21,559 nt of DNA from Syntrophaceae bacterium (GTDB taxonomy: Bacteria; Desulfobacterota; Desulfomonilia; Desulfomonilales; Desulfomonilaceae), in the NCBI GenBank assembly GCA_014874425.1, contig JACWAG010000313.1, positions 1 to 21,559 on the forward strand. The letters run 5' to 3'. Under the pieces are notes generated by a model. The model had not been told where the DNA came from. It made no database searches and was given only the letters and a program-made list of their open reading frames with translations. The translations under genes and the position numbers were made by a program. Below are positions 1-7,708 of this stretch, piece after piece; the stretch's first letter is position 1; the number at the start of each line of letters is the position of its first letter.

Positions 1-5
1 ATCTA

Positions 6-119
6 TCACAGGGTAATAGGAGTGTCAATCAGCCGGATTTCCGGTTTTTGGAAACTCCCTACGGATGAATAACGGTTTACGGCCATTTCCACCCGGGCTC
101 GAACGCCTAACCGGTACAT
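6..119 (-). CDS. possible small ORF (37 codons) directly after cobA-hemD
   Basis: An ATG lies two bases beyond the cobA-hemD stop codon and opens a 37-codon frame that ends in tandem stops (TGA TAG) near the left edge. The product begins MYRLGVRARVEMAVNRY and ends IDTPITL. I recognise no family, signal peptide or membrane segment. There is no convincing Shine-Dalgarno sequence, so translation would have to rely on coupling to the upstream gene. It may be a chance frame; the only supports are its position and the back-to-back stops. Confidence 0.18.
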   Translation of the reverse strand: MYRLGVRARVEMAVNRYSSVGSFQKPEIRLIDTPITL

Positions 120-121
120 TC

Positions 122-1681
122 TCATAAAGGCTTTTTGGCATTCCCGTAGTAATTCATTAGCGCCTTTATCAATCCATCGATCGTATATTCCCGAGCTTCT
201 ATCGAAGCCCTTAGACCATGACGGGTAAGCGTGTTTGATGTAATTGGACCAATAGACGCTATAAGCGTTCCTTCGAGCAATTTCTTGATGTCGGCGCCTT
301 CGAACATTTTCATGAAATGGTTCACTGTAGACGAAGACGTAAATGTTACAGCGTCAATCGATTTATCAAGAAATGATTTCTCAATGGTTTCGACGCCCGT
401 TCTGGATGGACGCAAGGTTTGGTATACAGGCGTAACTTCTACCAAAGCGCCTTTTTTTTCAAGGCCATCAGGAAGAACATCGCGAGCTTTTTCGGCCCTG
501 GGTATCAAAAAACGCCTTCCAGTTAAGTCCTCTCCCTCAAAGACTTCTAGAAGACCCTCAGCTACAAATTCCTTCGCAAGCATATCAACTTTTATGCCTC
601 TGGAGCTAATAGCATTGGCGGTCACAGGTCCAATTGCGCCAAACCTTGGTCCCGCTAGTTCTCTAATATCCTTGCCAAGATTAAAGAAACGTTTAAAAAA
701 ACGTTCAACTCCATTTTCGGAGGTAAATAGGATCCAATCAAATTCAGACACTCTCGAGATAGCGTCATCTAAGGGCCCGTAGTTACTTGGAGCAGCAATC
801 TCTATTGTAGGAAACAGGATTGGCTCCCCGCCATTAGCCGAAATCTTTTCGGCCATTTTTCGGGACTGTTCCCTAGACCTGGTTACGACGATTCTCTTTC
901 CGAACAAAGGCTTGTTCTCGTACCATGAAAGAGTGTCCCTAAGACTGACTACCGACCCAACGATGAGCACCGCGGGGGCTGACATGCCTCTTCGCCGACA
1001 TTCCCCGGCGATGTTCGCCAAATCAGACTTGGCGGTGATCTGGCTAGGAGTAGTGCCCCATCTAACAAGAGCGGTCGGCGTGCTGGGCGCCATGCCGTTG
1101 GAAATCAGCGCCCTTGATATAAACTCGATATTCTTGACACCCATTAAAAAAACGAGGGTCCCGGTATTCCTTCCAAGGACAGACCAGTCGATCGCTGATT
1201 CCTCTTTTGAGGGGTCTTCATGACCTGTGACAAAAGTAACCGAAGAGGCGTGGTCTCTATGAGTAACTGGGATTCCAGCGTACGCTGGGGCCGCTATCGC
1301 GGAAGTTATTCCAGGGACCACTTCGAAAGGAATACCGGCGACGGCCAACTCTTCCGCTTCTTCGCCACCTCTACCGAACACATAGGGATCTCCACCTTTG
1401 AGCCTGACGACAATCTTGCCTTCCCGGGCCTTTGTTACCAGTATCTGATTGATATCAATTTGTTCGACCGTGTGCTGTTTTCCGCTTTTGCCTACATAGA
1501 TCAGCTCTGCGTCCGGCTTGGCTTTATGAACAAAGTTGTGTCCGGCTAAATAGTCGTAAACGATAACATCAGCTTCAGCAATTTTTTGAGCGGCTTTCAA
1601 CGTAAGCAGGCCCGGGTCCCCAGGACCTGAACCGACAAGGTAAACTATTCCCATGGTTTCTTCGTCATCCGTATATGACAT
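122..1681 (-). CDS. cobA-hemD: uroporphyrinogen-III C-methyltransferase / uroporphyrinogen-III synthase fusion (CobA-HemD)
   Basis: This is a 519-residue two-domain enzyme. Residues about 10-250 form an SUMT-type SAM methyltransferase, which methylates uroporphyrinogen III at C2 and C7 to give precorrin-2. It shows the loop GSGPGDPGLLTLKAA (17-31), the block VVRLKGGDPYVFGRGGEE (91-108), PGITSA (123-128) and FLMGVKNI. Residues about 258-519 are the uroporphyrinogen-III synthase (HemD), which closes hydroxymethylbilane with inversion of ring D; it starts at LFGKRIVVTRSREQSR. The fusion is known in several anaerobic lineages and commits product to siroheme. It is the last recognised gene of the minus-strand operon, 121 bases after hemC. 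The first ATG has an AAAGAG five bases upstream; a second ATG (position 1654, product MGIVYLVG) fits the usual family N-terminus and is an alternative start. Confidence 0.95.
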   Translation of the reverse strand: MSYTDDEETMGIVYLVGSGPGDPGLLTLKAAQKIAEADVIVYDYLAGHNFVHKAKPDAELIYVGKSGKQHTVEQIDINQILVTKAREGKIVVRLKGGDPYVFGRGGEEAEELAVAGIPFEVVPGITSAIAAPAYAGIPVTHRDHASSVTFVTGHEDPSKEESAIDWSVLGRNTGTLVFLMGVKNIEFISRALISNGMAPSTPTALVRWGTTPSQITAKSDLANIAGECRRRGMSAPAVLIVGSVVSLRDTLSWYENKPLFGKRIVVTRSREQSRKMAEKISANGGEPILFPTIEIAAPSNYGPLDDAISRVSEFDWILFTSENGVERFFKRFFNLGKDIRELAGPRFGAIGPVTANAISSRGIKVDMLAKEFVAEGLLEVFEGEDLTGRRFLIPRAEKARDVLPDGLEKKGALVEVTPVYQTLRPSRTGVETIEKSFLDKSIDAVTFTSSSTVNHFMKMFEGADIKKLLEGTLIASIGPITSNTLTRHGLRASIEAREYTIDGLIKALMNYYGNAKKPL

Positions 1682-1802
1682 ATTATCTCTTTTTACCTCT
1701 ATTTAGATGAAGACGGCGAAAATCTAATTATCTTGACGTGACATGCGCTGTGGAGCATGAATAACAATTGATCCAAATTATGGGGGATCTTGGTGCCACA
1801 TC

Positions 1803-2753
1803 TCACATTATATTCCCAACGGGAACAAGCTTCCAATCAGATGACAAGACTGATTTGAGAACATAGTCGGCTCCCCTATCAATAAGCCTATCGGCCATCA
1901 GAACTCCAAGTGAATTATCCGTGAGTGGGCCAGTGTACGAATCCCTAAAAATGGGACGCCCATCAGGATGTGTGACGGCCACCTCAAACCTGACCCCTCC
2001 ATCATATGGTTCACAATAAGCGGCCATCGGGACCTGGCACCCCCCGCCCAGCCTCATGAGAAAAGCCCTTTCGACCATTACACACTGTCTGGTTTCCGAA
2101 TCATCCAAACCTGCCACCAGATCAGACAATCCTCTGTCATTGTTGCGTATTTGAACTCCTATCGCCCCTTGCCCAATGGCGGGTATCATGTCATCGACAC
2201 TCATGAAGTGTTTGATCCTTCCGGCAAAACCCATCCTGATTATTCCGGCGGCGGCCAACAGGGCCCCCGCCAGATTCTCTGTTTCGATTTTCCTTATACG
2301 AGTGTCTACATTTCCCCGGATGGACACAACTTCAATCCCAGGAAATTTGTGTAACAGGAATGCTCTTCTTCTCAGACTTGAAGTGCCGATCTTCTCTCCA
2401 TCCGTGAGTTCGTGAATCGATCTGTCATCGTGAGAGATAAAAACATCCCTGGGATCTTCCCGCTTCAAAATAGCGCCTAATCTCAAGTCCTTCGGCATTT
2501 CCGTCGGAACATCTTTCATCGAATGCACTGCAAGATCAATAGTCCGGTCAAGCAAGGCATCCTCAATTTCTTTTGTAAAGAGCCCTTTTCCGCCAATTTT
2601 GGCGAGGGGCGCGTCCAGAATCTTGTCACCCTGAGTCTTGATGATTTTCAACTCAACGTCTATCCCGGAATCAATTGTCGTCAACAAACCGGCCACGTGA
2701 CGGGCCTGCCACATGGCCAGAGCGCTTCCTCTAGTTCCTATGATCAATTTCAT
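1803..2753 (-). CDS. hemC: porphobilinogen deaminase (hydroxymethylbilane synthase)
   Basis: This cytoplasmic enzyme joins four porphobilinogen molecules into hydroxymethylbilane. I place the start at the ATG giving MKLIIGTRGSALAMWQA, the standard family N-terminus, which yields 316 residues; the open frame extends 24 codons further upstream inside hemA, but that stretch looks like hemA read out of frame. Seen in the sequence are the catalytic aspartate in HSMKDVPTE (D81), the arginine-rich GTSSLRRR (123-130), and the cysteine that carries the dipyrromethane cofactor in RLGGGCQVP (C239). The start lies 23 bases inside the end of hemA, which points to translational coupling; a GGAGGAAG run sits about 20 bases upstream, rather far for a normal binding site. 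Confidence 0.96.
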   Translation of the reverse strand: MKLIIGTRGSALAMWQARHVAGLLTTIDSGIDVELKIIKTQGDKILDAPLAKIGGKGLFTKEIEDALLDRTIDLAVHSMKDVPTEMPKDLRLGAILKREDPRDVFISHDDRSIHELTDGEKIGTSSLRRRAFLLHKFPGIEVVSIRGNVDTRIRKIETENLAGALLAAAGIIRMGFAGRIKHFMSVDDMIPAIGQGAIGVQIRNNDRGLSDLVAGLDDSETRQCVMVERAFLMRLGGGCQVPMAAYCEPYDGGVRFEVAVTHPDGRPIFRDSYTGPLTDNSLGVLMADRLIDRGADYVLKSVLSSDWKLVPVGNIM

Positions 2754-4074
2754 ATTCTGAAGTCTTTGCTTCCTCCGGTTCGGTACCTGAAACAAATTCA
2801 TCCAGTCCGAAAACTCTTTGAACAAAATCGACGTGCTGATTGATTTTCTTGGTTTTTATTGACTGCTTCATAAAAGAAATAGGACCATGAGCGATTTTGT
2901 TGATTATGGCCTTGGTAAGTATCTCGATGGCGTCCTTTTCAGCTTCGTTCAGGGACCCAAGTTTTCCGTTCATTTTGCTCATCTCATTAGTTCTTATCTC
3001 TTCAAACTTTTCTTTTAACGCTACTATTGTTGGGGCCCATTCAAGAGACCGGGTCCAGTTGATAAACTTGTTCACTTCCTGATCTACAATGCCATCCGCC
3101 TTTTGAGCCTCCAGGCGGCGTTCTCCGATATTTTCGTCCACAACAGACTGTAAATCATCTATGTTGTACAGGTAAACCCCGTCCAAATCATTAACTTCGG
3201 GTTCAATATCCCTGGGTATTGCGATGTCTATCATAAAGATCGGCTTGTGTCGTCTGCGACGCATGACCGCTTTCATTTGCTGGAATCGAATTATTGGCTC
3301 ACAGCTTCCAGTGGAGCTTATGACCATATCTGCCATCGCCAGAGCATCATCAAGCTTTTCCATTGAATCCGCTGATCCTTCGAATTGCGATGCCAACAGA
3401 CAAGCGTTCTCAAAAGTTCTATTGATTATCCTAATTGGCTTTTTGACAACGTTCGCTAGGTACCGCGCCGTGAGTTCAGCCATCTCTCCCGCTCCTACCA
3501 GCAACGCCTGCCGCTGTTCGAGATCTCCCAAAATCTTTTTGGCAAGTTCCACCGCGACATACGCGATAGACACGGCGGAAAGGGCCACGCCCGTTTCGGT
3601 GCGCACTCTCTTGGCCGTGAAAAAAGCCCTATGCATCAACCTGTTTAAAAGTGGTCCAGTTGTATTCGCCGCAGCGTCACGTCTGAATGCTTCTTTTACC
3701 TGCCCTACAATTTGAGGTTCTCCCAGAACCATTGAATCCAGGCTCGACGTCACACGAAACAGGTGTCTTACAGCTTCAGGACCCTTTTTAATATAAAAAT
3801 AAGGTCTTATTCGATCCTGGTTCAATCCATGAATTTCAGAAACCAGACGGATAAGATTCTCAGCGGAAGAATCGGGGTCTTTAGTAACAGCGATGATTTC
3901 CGACCTGTTACAGGTTGAAAGGACTATACACTCCAGCAGACCTCCAGTTTGAGTCATAAATCTGGTAATAGCCCCATCATAATTCCCAGGAAAAGACACT
4001 TTCTCGCGAATTAACACAGGGGCGGTGTTGTGATTTATTCCCAGGACTAGAAAATCATGAGTCGGGCGGATCAT
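2731..4074 (-). CDS. hemA: glutamyl-tRNA reductase
   Basis: The enzyme catalyses the first committed step of C5-pathway tetrapyrrole synthesis, reducing glutamyl-tRNA(Glu) with NADPH to glutamate-1-semialdehyde. The 447 residues show the N-terminal GINHNTAPVLIREK (12-25), the nucleophilic cysteine in VLSTCNRSEI (C55), LGEPQIVGQVKEAF (117-130), and the NADPH-binding loop LLVGAGEMAEL (191-201). The C-terminal dimerisation helices follow. The ATG overlaps the TGA of the upstream ccsA-like gene (ATGA), and the 3' end overlaps hemC. The length is slightly above the usual 410-440 residues. The partner aminotransferase (HemL) and HemB are not encoded in this window. Confidence 0.97.
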   Translation of the reverse strand: MIRPTHDFLVLGINHNTAPVLIREKVSFPGNYDGAITRFMTQTGGLLECIVLSTCNRSEIIAVTKDPDSSAENLIRLVSEIHGLNQDRIRPYFYIKKGPEAVRHLFRVTSSLDSMVLGEPQIVGQVKEAFRRDAAANTTGPLLNRLMHRAFFTAKRVRTETGVALSAVSIAYVAVELAKKILGDLEQRQALLVGAGEMAELTARYLANVVKKPIRIINRTFENACLLASQFEGSADSMEKLDDALAMADMVISSTGSCEPIIRFQQMKAVMRRRRHKPIFMIDIAIPRDIEPEVNDLDGVYLYNIDDLQSVVDENIGERRLEAQKADGIVDQEVNKFINWTRSLEWAPTIVALKEKFEEIRTNEMSKMNGKLGSLNEAEKDAIEILTKAIINKIAHGPISFMKQSIKTKKINQHVDFVQRVFGLDEFVSGTEPEEAKTSEYEIDHRN

Positions 4075-4916
4075 GCTTGGACCATCCGGAGGGCTAAGCT
4101 AACAAAGGAATGATGACCGACAAATAACAAACTGACTCCAATGAATGTGAACATGACGAGCGCAAACCCGGCTAAAGCGAGCATAGCCGCTTTCTTGCCG
4201 CGCCAACCGAGGGCCAATCTCTGATGAACCATCGCTGCATAGGCAAACCAGGTGATTAGACTCCAGGTTTCTTTTGGGTCCCAGTTCCAATAGGAACCCC
4301 ACGCGCTACTGGCCCAGAGGGCTCCGGAAATAATTCCTAGAGTAAGGAAGAAAAAGCCTATTGGGAGGGCGCGACGGTTCAATGTGTCTAGGGTCTCCAA
4401 TGATGGCAGTATTCTGTGGAACCTTCCGATTTTCTTTCTTTTTATGAGGCGTTCCTGAAAAATGTACATAGCGCCGGCCATTGCCATGATTGTAAAAACA
4501 GCGTTACCTGCGAGGGCAAAGGACACATGGATTGGCAACCACCAGCTTTTAAGGACAGGCACAATCGGTTGGGTGATCTGGTAGGAAAGCGTAGAAGCGA
4601 CTAACATCAGTACCGTGGCAATTGGGGCGGCCATTGAGCCAAGGACGGGATTGGGATCCCGAAACTGGATAGTTGTATATATTGCCACGACCAGCCAGGC
4701 GAAAAGAGACAACGCGTTAAAGCCAGTGGCCATAGCGAAAAATCCCTCAGCCATGAAAAGGTGGACAATCGAAATTGTATGCGCTACCAGGCCGGCTAAA
4801 ATAAACCCGAAACCAGACAAACATCTGGAGCTTTCCGACCGCAGGAGAAACGTCACATATACGATTGACGCAAGCAGATAGAAAATTGCCGCTACTTTAA
4901 AAAAAATTAGATGCAC
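4071..4916 (-). CDS. ccsA: cytochrome c assembly protein, CcsA/HemX-like
   Basis: This is an integral membrane protein of about 281 residues with roughly eight hydrophobic segments. The tryptophan-rich signature of heme-handling proteins is seen in full: WGSYWNWDPKETWSLITW (about residues 206-223 in the numbering of the longer form), with conserved-looking histidines near 132, 233 and 270. Proteins of this family (CcsA, ResC, CcmC, CcmF) present heme to apocytochrome c at the outer face of the membrane; shorter relatives named HemX sit beside hemA and can affect its level. The position immediately before hemA fits either name. The open frame can begin at TTG (4922) or GTG (4916); AGGA lies seven bases before the GTG but only one before the TTG, so I choose the GTG. 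Confidence 0.88.
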   Translation of the reverse strand: MHLIFFKVAAIFYLLASIVYVTFLLRSESSRCLSGFGFILAGLVAHTISIVHLFMAEGFFAMATGFNALSLFAWLVVAIYTTIQFRDPNPVLGSMAAPIATVLMLVASTLSYQITQPIVPVLKSWWLPIHVSFALAGNAVFTIMAMAGAMYIFQERLIKRKKIGRFHRILPSLETLDTLNRRALPIGFFFLTLGIISGALWASSAWGSYWNWDPKETWSLITWFAYAAMVHQRLALGWRGKKAAMLALAGFALVMFTFIGVSLLFVGHHSFVSLALRMVQA

Positions 4917-4938
4917 TTGCAAGTCCTGAAAGTGATGT

Positions 4939-5616
4939 TCATAGCCTGTTTTCCGCTATTGCCCCATCAATGTCGATATCCTTCGGCAATATCTCTTTTA
5001 GAATTTCCAGGGCCCTTTTGGTGTCACTCTCCCGCAGCGCGGCTAGAAGTTCTGAATCCACCAATTCTGAAAAGAGTTTGCGATTCTCGTCGGAATCGGT
5101 CCCTACGTTCAGAACATGTTTCCTGAGTTCTCCCATTAGCCTCGTCATTCTACCGTATTCAGGCCCGAACTGTTTTTCAAGTTCCTCTCTGATACGTCTT
5201 GCAAGCGCGGGAGATGATCCTCCAGTGCTCACCGAGATGATCAGATCTCCCTGAGAAATTACCGCAGGAACAATAAACGAACAAAGGTCTGGAACATCAG
5301 CGATATTGCAAGGGACTTTCCTTTTGTTAGCTGCCTCGTATATTTCGACATTCGTTTCACGGTTGTCAGTGGTTCCGAAAATCAAAACGGCATCCGGAAA
5401 CTGATCCAATGTTGCATCGTTAAAAGGCGATTCCACCCAATCAACTTTGGATTCATCTTTTAGCTGAACCATTTCCAATACAAGTTTCGGGGATATTACC
5501 GCCACCTTTGCGCCGCTTTCCAAAAGACTAACGGTCTTGCGCAAAGCCACTCTGCCTCCACCAATGACTACCACGCGTTTATTTTCAAGATTCATCATTA
5601 CCGGGTACGGTCTCAT
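4939..5616 (-). CDS. precorrin-2 dehydrogenase / sirohydrochlorin ferrochelatase (CysG N-terminal type)
   Basis: This gene encodes the NAD-dependent enzyme that oxidises precorrin-2 to sirohydrochlorin and, in bifunctional members (CysG-N, Met8p), inserts iron to make siroheme. Seen are a Rossmann loop VVVIGGGRVALRKT near the N-terminus, CNIADVPDLCSF containing the aspartate that aligns with the catalytic Asp of CysG and Met8p, and VSTGGSSPALARRIREEL. The methylase half of CysG is absent here and is supplied by the CobA-HemD fusion 3.3 kb downstream. I choose the ATG that gives MRPYPVMMNLENKRV because family members begin this way; a GTG 15 bases upstream (5631) has a closer purine-rich site (AAAGGGAT) and remains possible. 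It appears to be the first gene of the heme operon. Confidence 0.92.
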   Translation of the reverse strand: MRPYPVMMNLENKRVVVIGGGRVALRKTVSLLESGAKVAVISPKLVLEMVQLKDESKVDWVESPFNDATLDQFPDAVLIFGTTDNRETNVEIYEAANKRKVPCNIADVPDLCSFIVPAVISQGDLIISVSTGGSSPALARRIREELEKQFGPEYGRMTRLMGELRKHVLNVGTDSDENRKLFSELVDSELLAALRESDTKRALEILKEILPKDIDIDGAIAENRL

Positions 5617-5752
5617 TGAAAACAACCACACTATCCCTTTAGTGAAGTCACAAATACATTAGAGTTTCTTATCACTTTTAGACAGATTCTTAAATAGTCA
5701 GCCGGCAAGTCTTATGGCGCAATATAAATTAACCTGGACAAAGGAGGGATCA

Positions 5753-5851
5753 ATGCTGTTAAACGAACTTGAGCGGATCCATTCTATTTTGTCCACAACT
5801 CAAAGAGTCGATTGTCATCACAATGATCACCATTGGGTAGGCACATCCTAA
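5753..5851 (+). CDS. possible 32-residue small protein or leftover gene start
   Basis: A near-perfect ribosome binding site, AAAGGAGGGATCA, precedes an ATG that opens 32 codons (MLLNELERIHSILSTTQRVD..., ending WVGTS). The C-terminal part is rich in His and Asp (CHHNDHH). The last two thirds run antisense to the 3' end of the histidine kinase gene at 5784-6911. No family is recognised. It could be a real small protein, the surviving start of a decayed gene, or chance; only the quality of the binding site raises it above background. I could not find a clear promoter upstream. Confidence 0.25.
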   Translation: MLLNELERIHSILSTTQRVDCHHNDHHWVGTS

Positions 5852-6911
5852 ATATAGAGCCCTTACCGGGGATCGAGTCAAATTGTATTCTTCCCCCATG
5901 TTCATGGACGATCTTCTCTGTGACGACTAGCCCCATACCTGAACCGTGGACTTTTGTTGAGAAAAAAGGATCGAAAACGAATTCACGATCCGAATCCTGG
6001 ATTCCAACGCCATAATCTTTTACCCCAACTATTGTCTCGTGTTCACTTTCATGAAGAAAGACTTCAACTATCGACCCGTCAGATGAAAAGTCCACAGCGT
6101 TGCGCAAAAGGTTGTTAACAGCAATTTTTATTAACCTGGGATCAAATCTCGATCTACCATATGTTGATTCCAATTTGTGGAATGTGATGTGGATATTGCG
6201 TTTTGCCGCATCGGACTCCAAATCCTGGATACTTTCAAGTATGACTTCTGTTATGGGTCCAGTAATCAATTCTATATCCGGCAAATTGGCGCAATTTTGG
6301 ACCTCTTCGACAATGAGTTCCAATCTCTGCGTCCCTTCCAGAATATTTTTTACGTATGACTTGGCTTCCTCGGAGATATTGGAGCCCTTCATAAGTCGAG
6401 TCGCAAATCCACCTATCATCACAACCGGATTTCTGATTTCGTGTGCGACCCCCATAGCCAGCCGATTTAGGCTTCTCACTTTGCCACTGGCTATCCTGTC
6501 CCTATCTTCCAGCAATTTTTTTTCTTTCTGACGCAACATAAAAACTTCGGTTATATCTCTAAAAATCATGATAAAGCCAATGAACCGGCTATTTTCTTCA
6601 TCGAGTTCACGCATATACGAGGTGGTAACTACGAGTCGCTTCTTTAGACCTTCCGGGTGATAATAATCCACTTCGCTATAATCTTTGACGGTTTTGTTCC
6701 ATACTGCATTAATAAGTATTTGATTAAAATCATAGTTTTCATCTCTGACAAAGAACAATAGTCCCAATCCCTTTCCCTTCAAATCTTCAAAGGAATAGCC
6801 TAGGATTTCCTGAGTGTTTTTGTTTGCGTACAATACATCGCCATCACCATCGATAACGACGAGGCAATCACTCATGCTGTCCAGAATATTTGTGACAATT
6901 GTCGGGTCCAT
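5784..6911 (-). CDS. soluble PAS-domain sensor histidine kinase (orphan)
   Basis: This is a 375-residue cytoplasmic kinase without membrane segments. Residues about 5-120 are a PAS sensor domain (LVVIDGDGDVLYANKNTQEILGY, then IGFIMIFRDITE at its end). The HisKA helix carries the phosphorylated histidine in MGVAHEIRNP (H157). The ATPase domain has the N-box NNLLRNA (266-272), G1 in KDYGVGI, FDPFFSTK, and the G2 region GSGMGL. It follows the small ATPase gene by 31 bases, and GGAG lies eight bases before its ATG. No response regulator is adjacent, so its partner is unknown. The ligand of the PAS domain cannot be told from sequence; I see no obvious heme-type or flavin-type signature. Confidence 0.9.
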   Translation of the reverse strand: MDPTIVTNILDSMSDCLVVIDGDGDVLYANKNTQEILGYSFEDLKGKGLGLLFFVRDENYDFNQILINAVWNKTVKDYSEVDYYHPEGLKKRLVVTTSYMRELDEENSRFIGFIMIFRDITEVFMLRQKEKKLLEDRDRIASGKVRSLNRLAMGVAHEIRNPVVMIGGFATRLMKGSNISEEAKSYVKNILEGTQRLELIVEEVQNCANLPDIELITGPITEVILESIQDLESDAAKRNIHITFHKLESTYGRSRFDPRLIKIAVNNLLRNAVDFSSDGSIVEVFLHESEHETIVGVKDYGVGIQDSDREFVFDPFFSTKVHGSGMGLVVTEKIVHEHGGRIQFDSIPGKGSIFRMCLPNGDHCDDNRLFELWTK

Positions 6912-6942
6912 TAGCCGGCTCCAAAGTCATGACATAAAGACA

Positions 6943-7680
6943 TTAGGACCGATAAGCGCCATCAGGGTCATCTATGAAGTTTTTGTATAAATTGTAGACA
7001 TCCGTGTTGCAAAAACTAGTTGAGTTTATACCGGTATCGCTGAAGCTGAATATTTGAGCTTCAGGGCAGGCCAATATTATAGGCGATAACGTAGCTATAA
7101 AGTACTGCTTGTTTGAAGATTCCACGTTGCGCATCAATATCTTTACAAATTCAACCTGACTACGTGGTGACAAAGCTGACTCGGGCTCATCTATTAGGTA
7201 CAACCCATCAATATTGAAGGAGTAGCTCTGGAAAAAGGTCAAGAATGATTCTCCGTGTGACTTTGCGTTGAGAGAACCTCCCCCGAAATATTGCTTCCTG
7301 TCAGGATCGTCCAGTAAAATGTCGTCAAGCGAAGACGCAAAGTTAAAGAACACTTCGGCCCTGAAATGGAACCCATACTTCGGCCGAGTTCTGAAATCAA
7401 GTTTGATAAAGTGGGCCAGTTGTGTTTCGTAAGGATTTGAATGAGATCTGTGCGTTTTACTCCCACCCCAGGGCATGAAAGCGCATTTTCTGGCTATGGC
7501 GTCAAGCAGCGCCGATTTACCAACTCCGTTTTCCCCGGAAAAGAATACTATTTTTGATCTAATTTCGAGGTCTTGAGTCGTCTGGAACGCCTTTATGTTG
7601 AAAGGAAACGTGTCGTGAACGGGAAACTTTTCACTATCGATTTTGATACGTTGCAGATACATTTGATCGCCGTATTTCAC
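6943..7680 (-). CDS. small ABC/SMC-type AAA ATPase with altered H-loop
   Basis: This is a 245-residue stand-alone ATPase of the AAA_15/AAA_21 'predicted ATPase' kind. Seen are Walker A GENGVGKS (49-56), an ABC-like signature SHGES (141-145), and Walker B LYLIDEPESAL (160-170). The family normally has THSPI after Walker B; here the text is IATLSPIILA, so the switch histidine is leucine (L198, codon TTA). The start is a GTG with GGGAG about eight bases upstream; an ATG six codons later is an alternative. The gene sits 28 bases after the gene at 7709-8212 and 31 bases before a histidine kinase. The family occurs in phage defence, repair and regulatory settings, but nothing here singles one out. 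The substrate is unknown. Confidence 0.82.
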   Translation of the reverse strand: MKYGDQMYLQRIKIDSEKFPVHDTFPFNIKAFQTTQDLEIRSKIVFFSGENGVGKSALLDAIARKCAFMPWGGSKTHRSHSNPYETQLAHFIKLDFRTRPKYGFHFRAEVFFNFASSLDDILLDDPDRKQYFGGGSLNAKSHGESFLTFFQSYSFNIDGLYLIDEPESALSPRSQVEFVKILMRNVESSNKQYFIATLSPIILACPEAQIFSFSDTGINSTSFCNTDVYNLYKNFIDDPDGAYRS

Positions 7681-7708
7681 GGCTATGCTCCCTATACTGA
7701 TAAGATAA

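Noticed and set aside
33..49. CCGGA/TCCGG hairpin followed by a T run
   Set aside because: The T run is on the plus strand, whereas the neighbouring transcription is on the minus strand; the stem is short with almost no loop.
6..120. tRNA-like T-arm text (GTTCGAGCC on the minus strand)
   Set aside because: The five bases on each side of the loop do not pair and no acceptor or anticodon arms can be drawn.
231..782. 183-codon plus-strand frame opposite cobA-hemD
   Set aside because: It lies wholly inside a clearly recognised gene on the other strand and its product is serine-rich text without domains.
1682..1802. Gap between hemC and cobA-hemD, examined for a riboswitch or terminator
   Set aside because: Only a five-base GATCC/GGATC pairing and no U-run or conserved fold could be seen.
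3224..3715. 163-codon plus-strand frame opposite hemA
   Set aside because: Shadow of hemA; no family and no binding site.
6100..6531. 143-codon plus-strand frame opposite the PAS kinase
   Set aside because: Shadow of the kinase, covering its conserved H-box and N-box codons.
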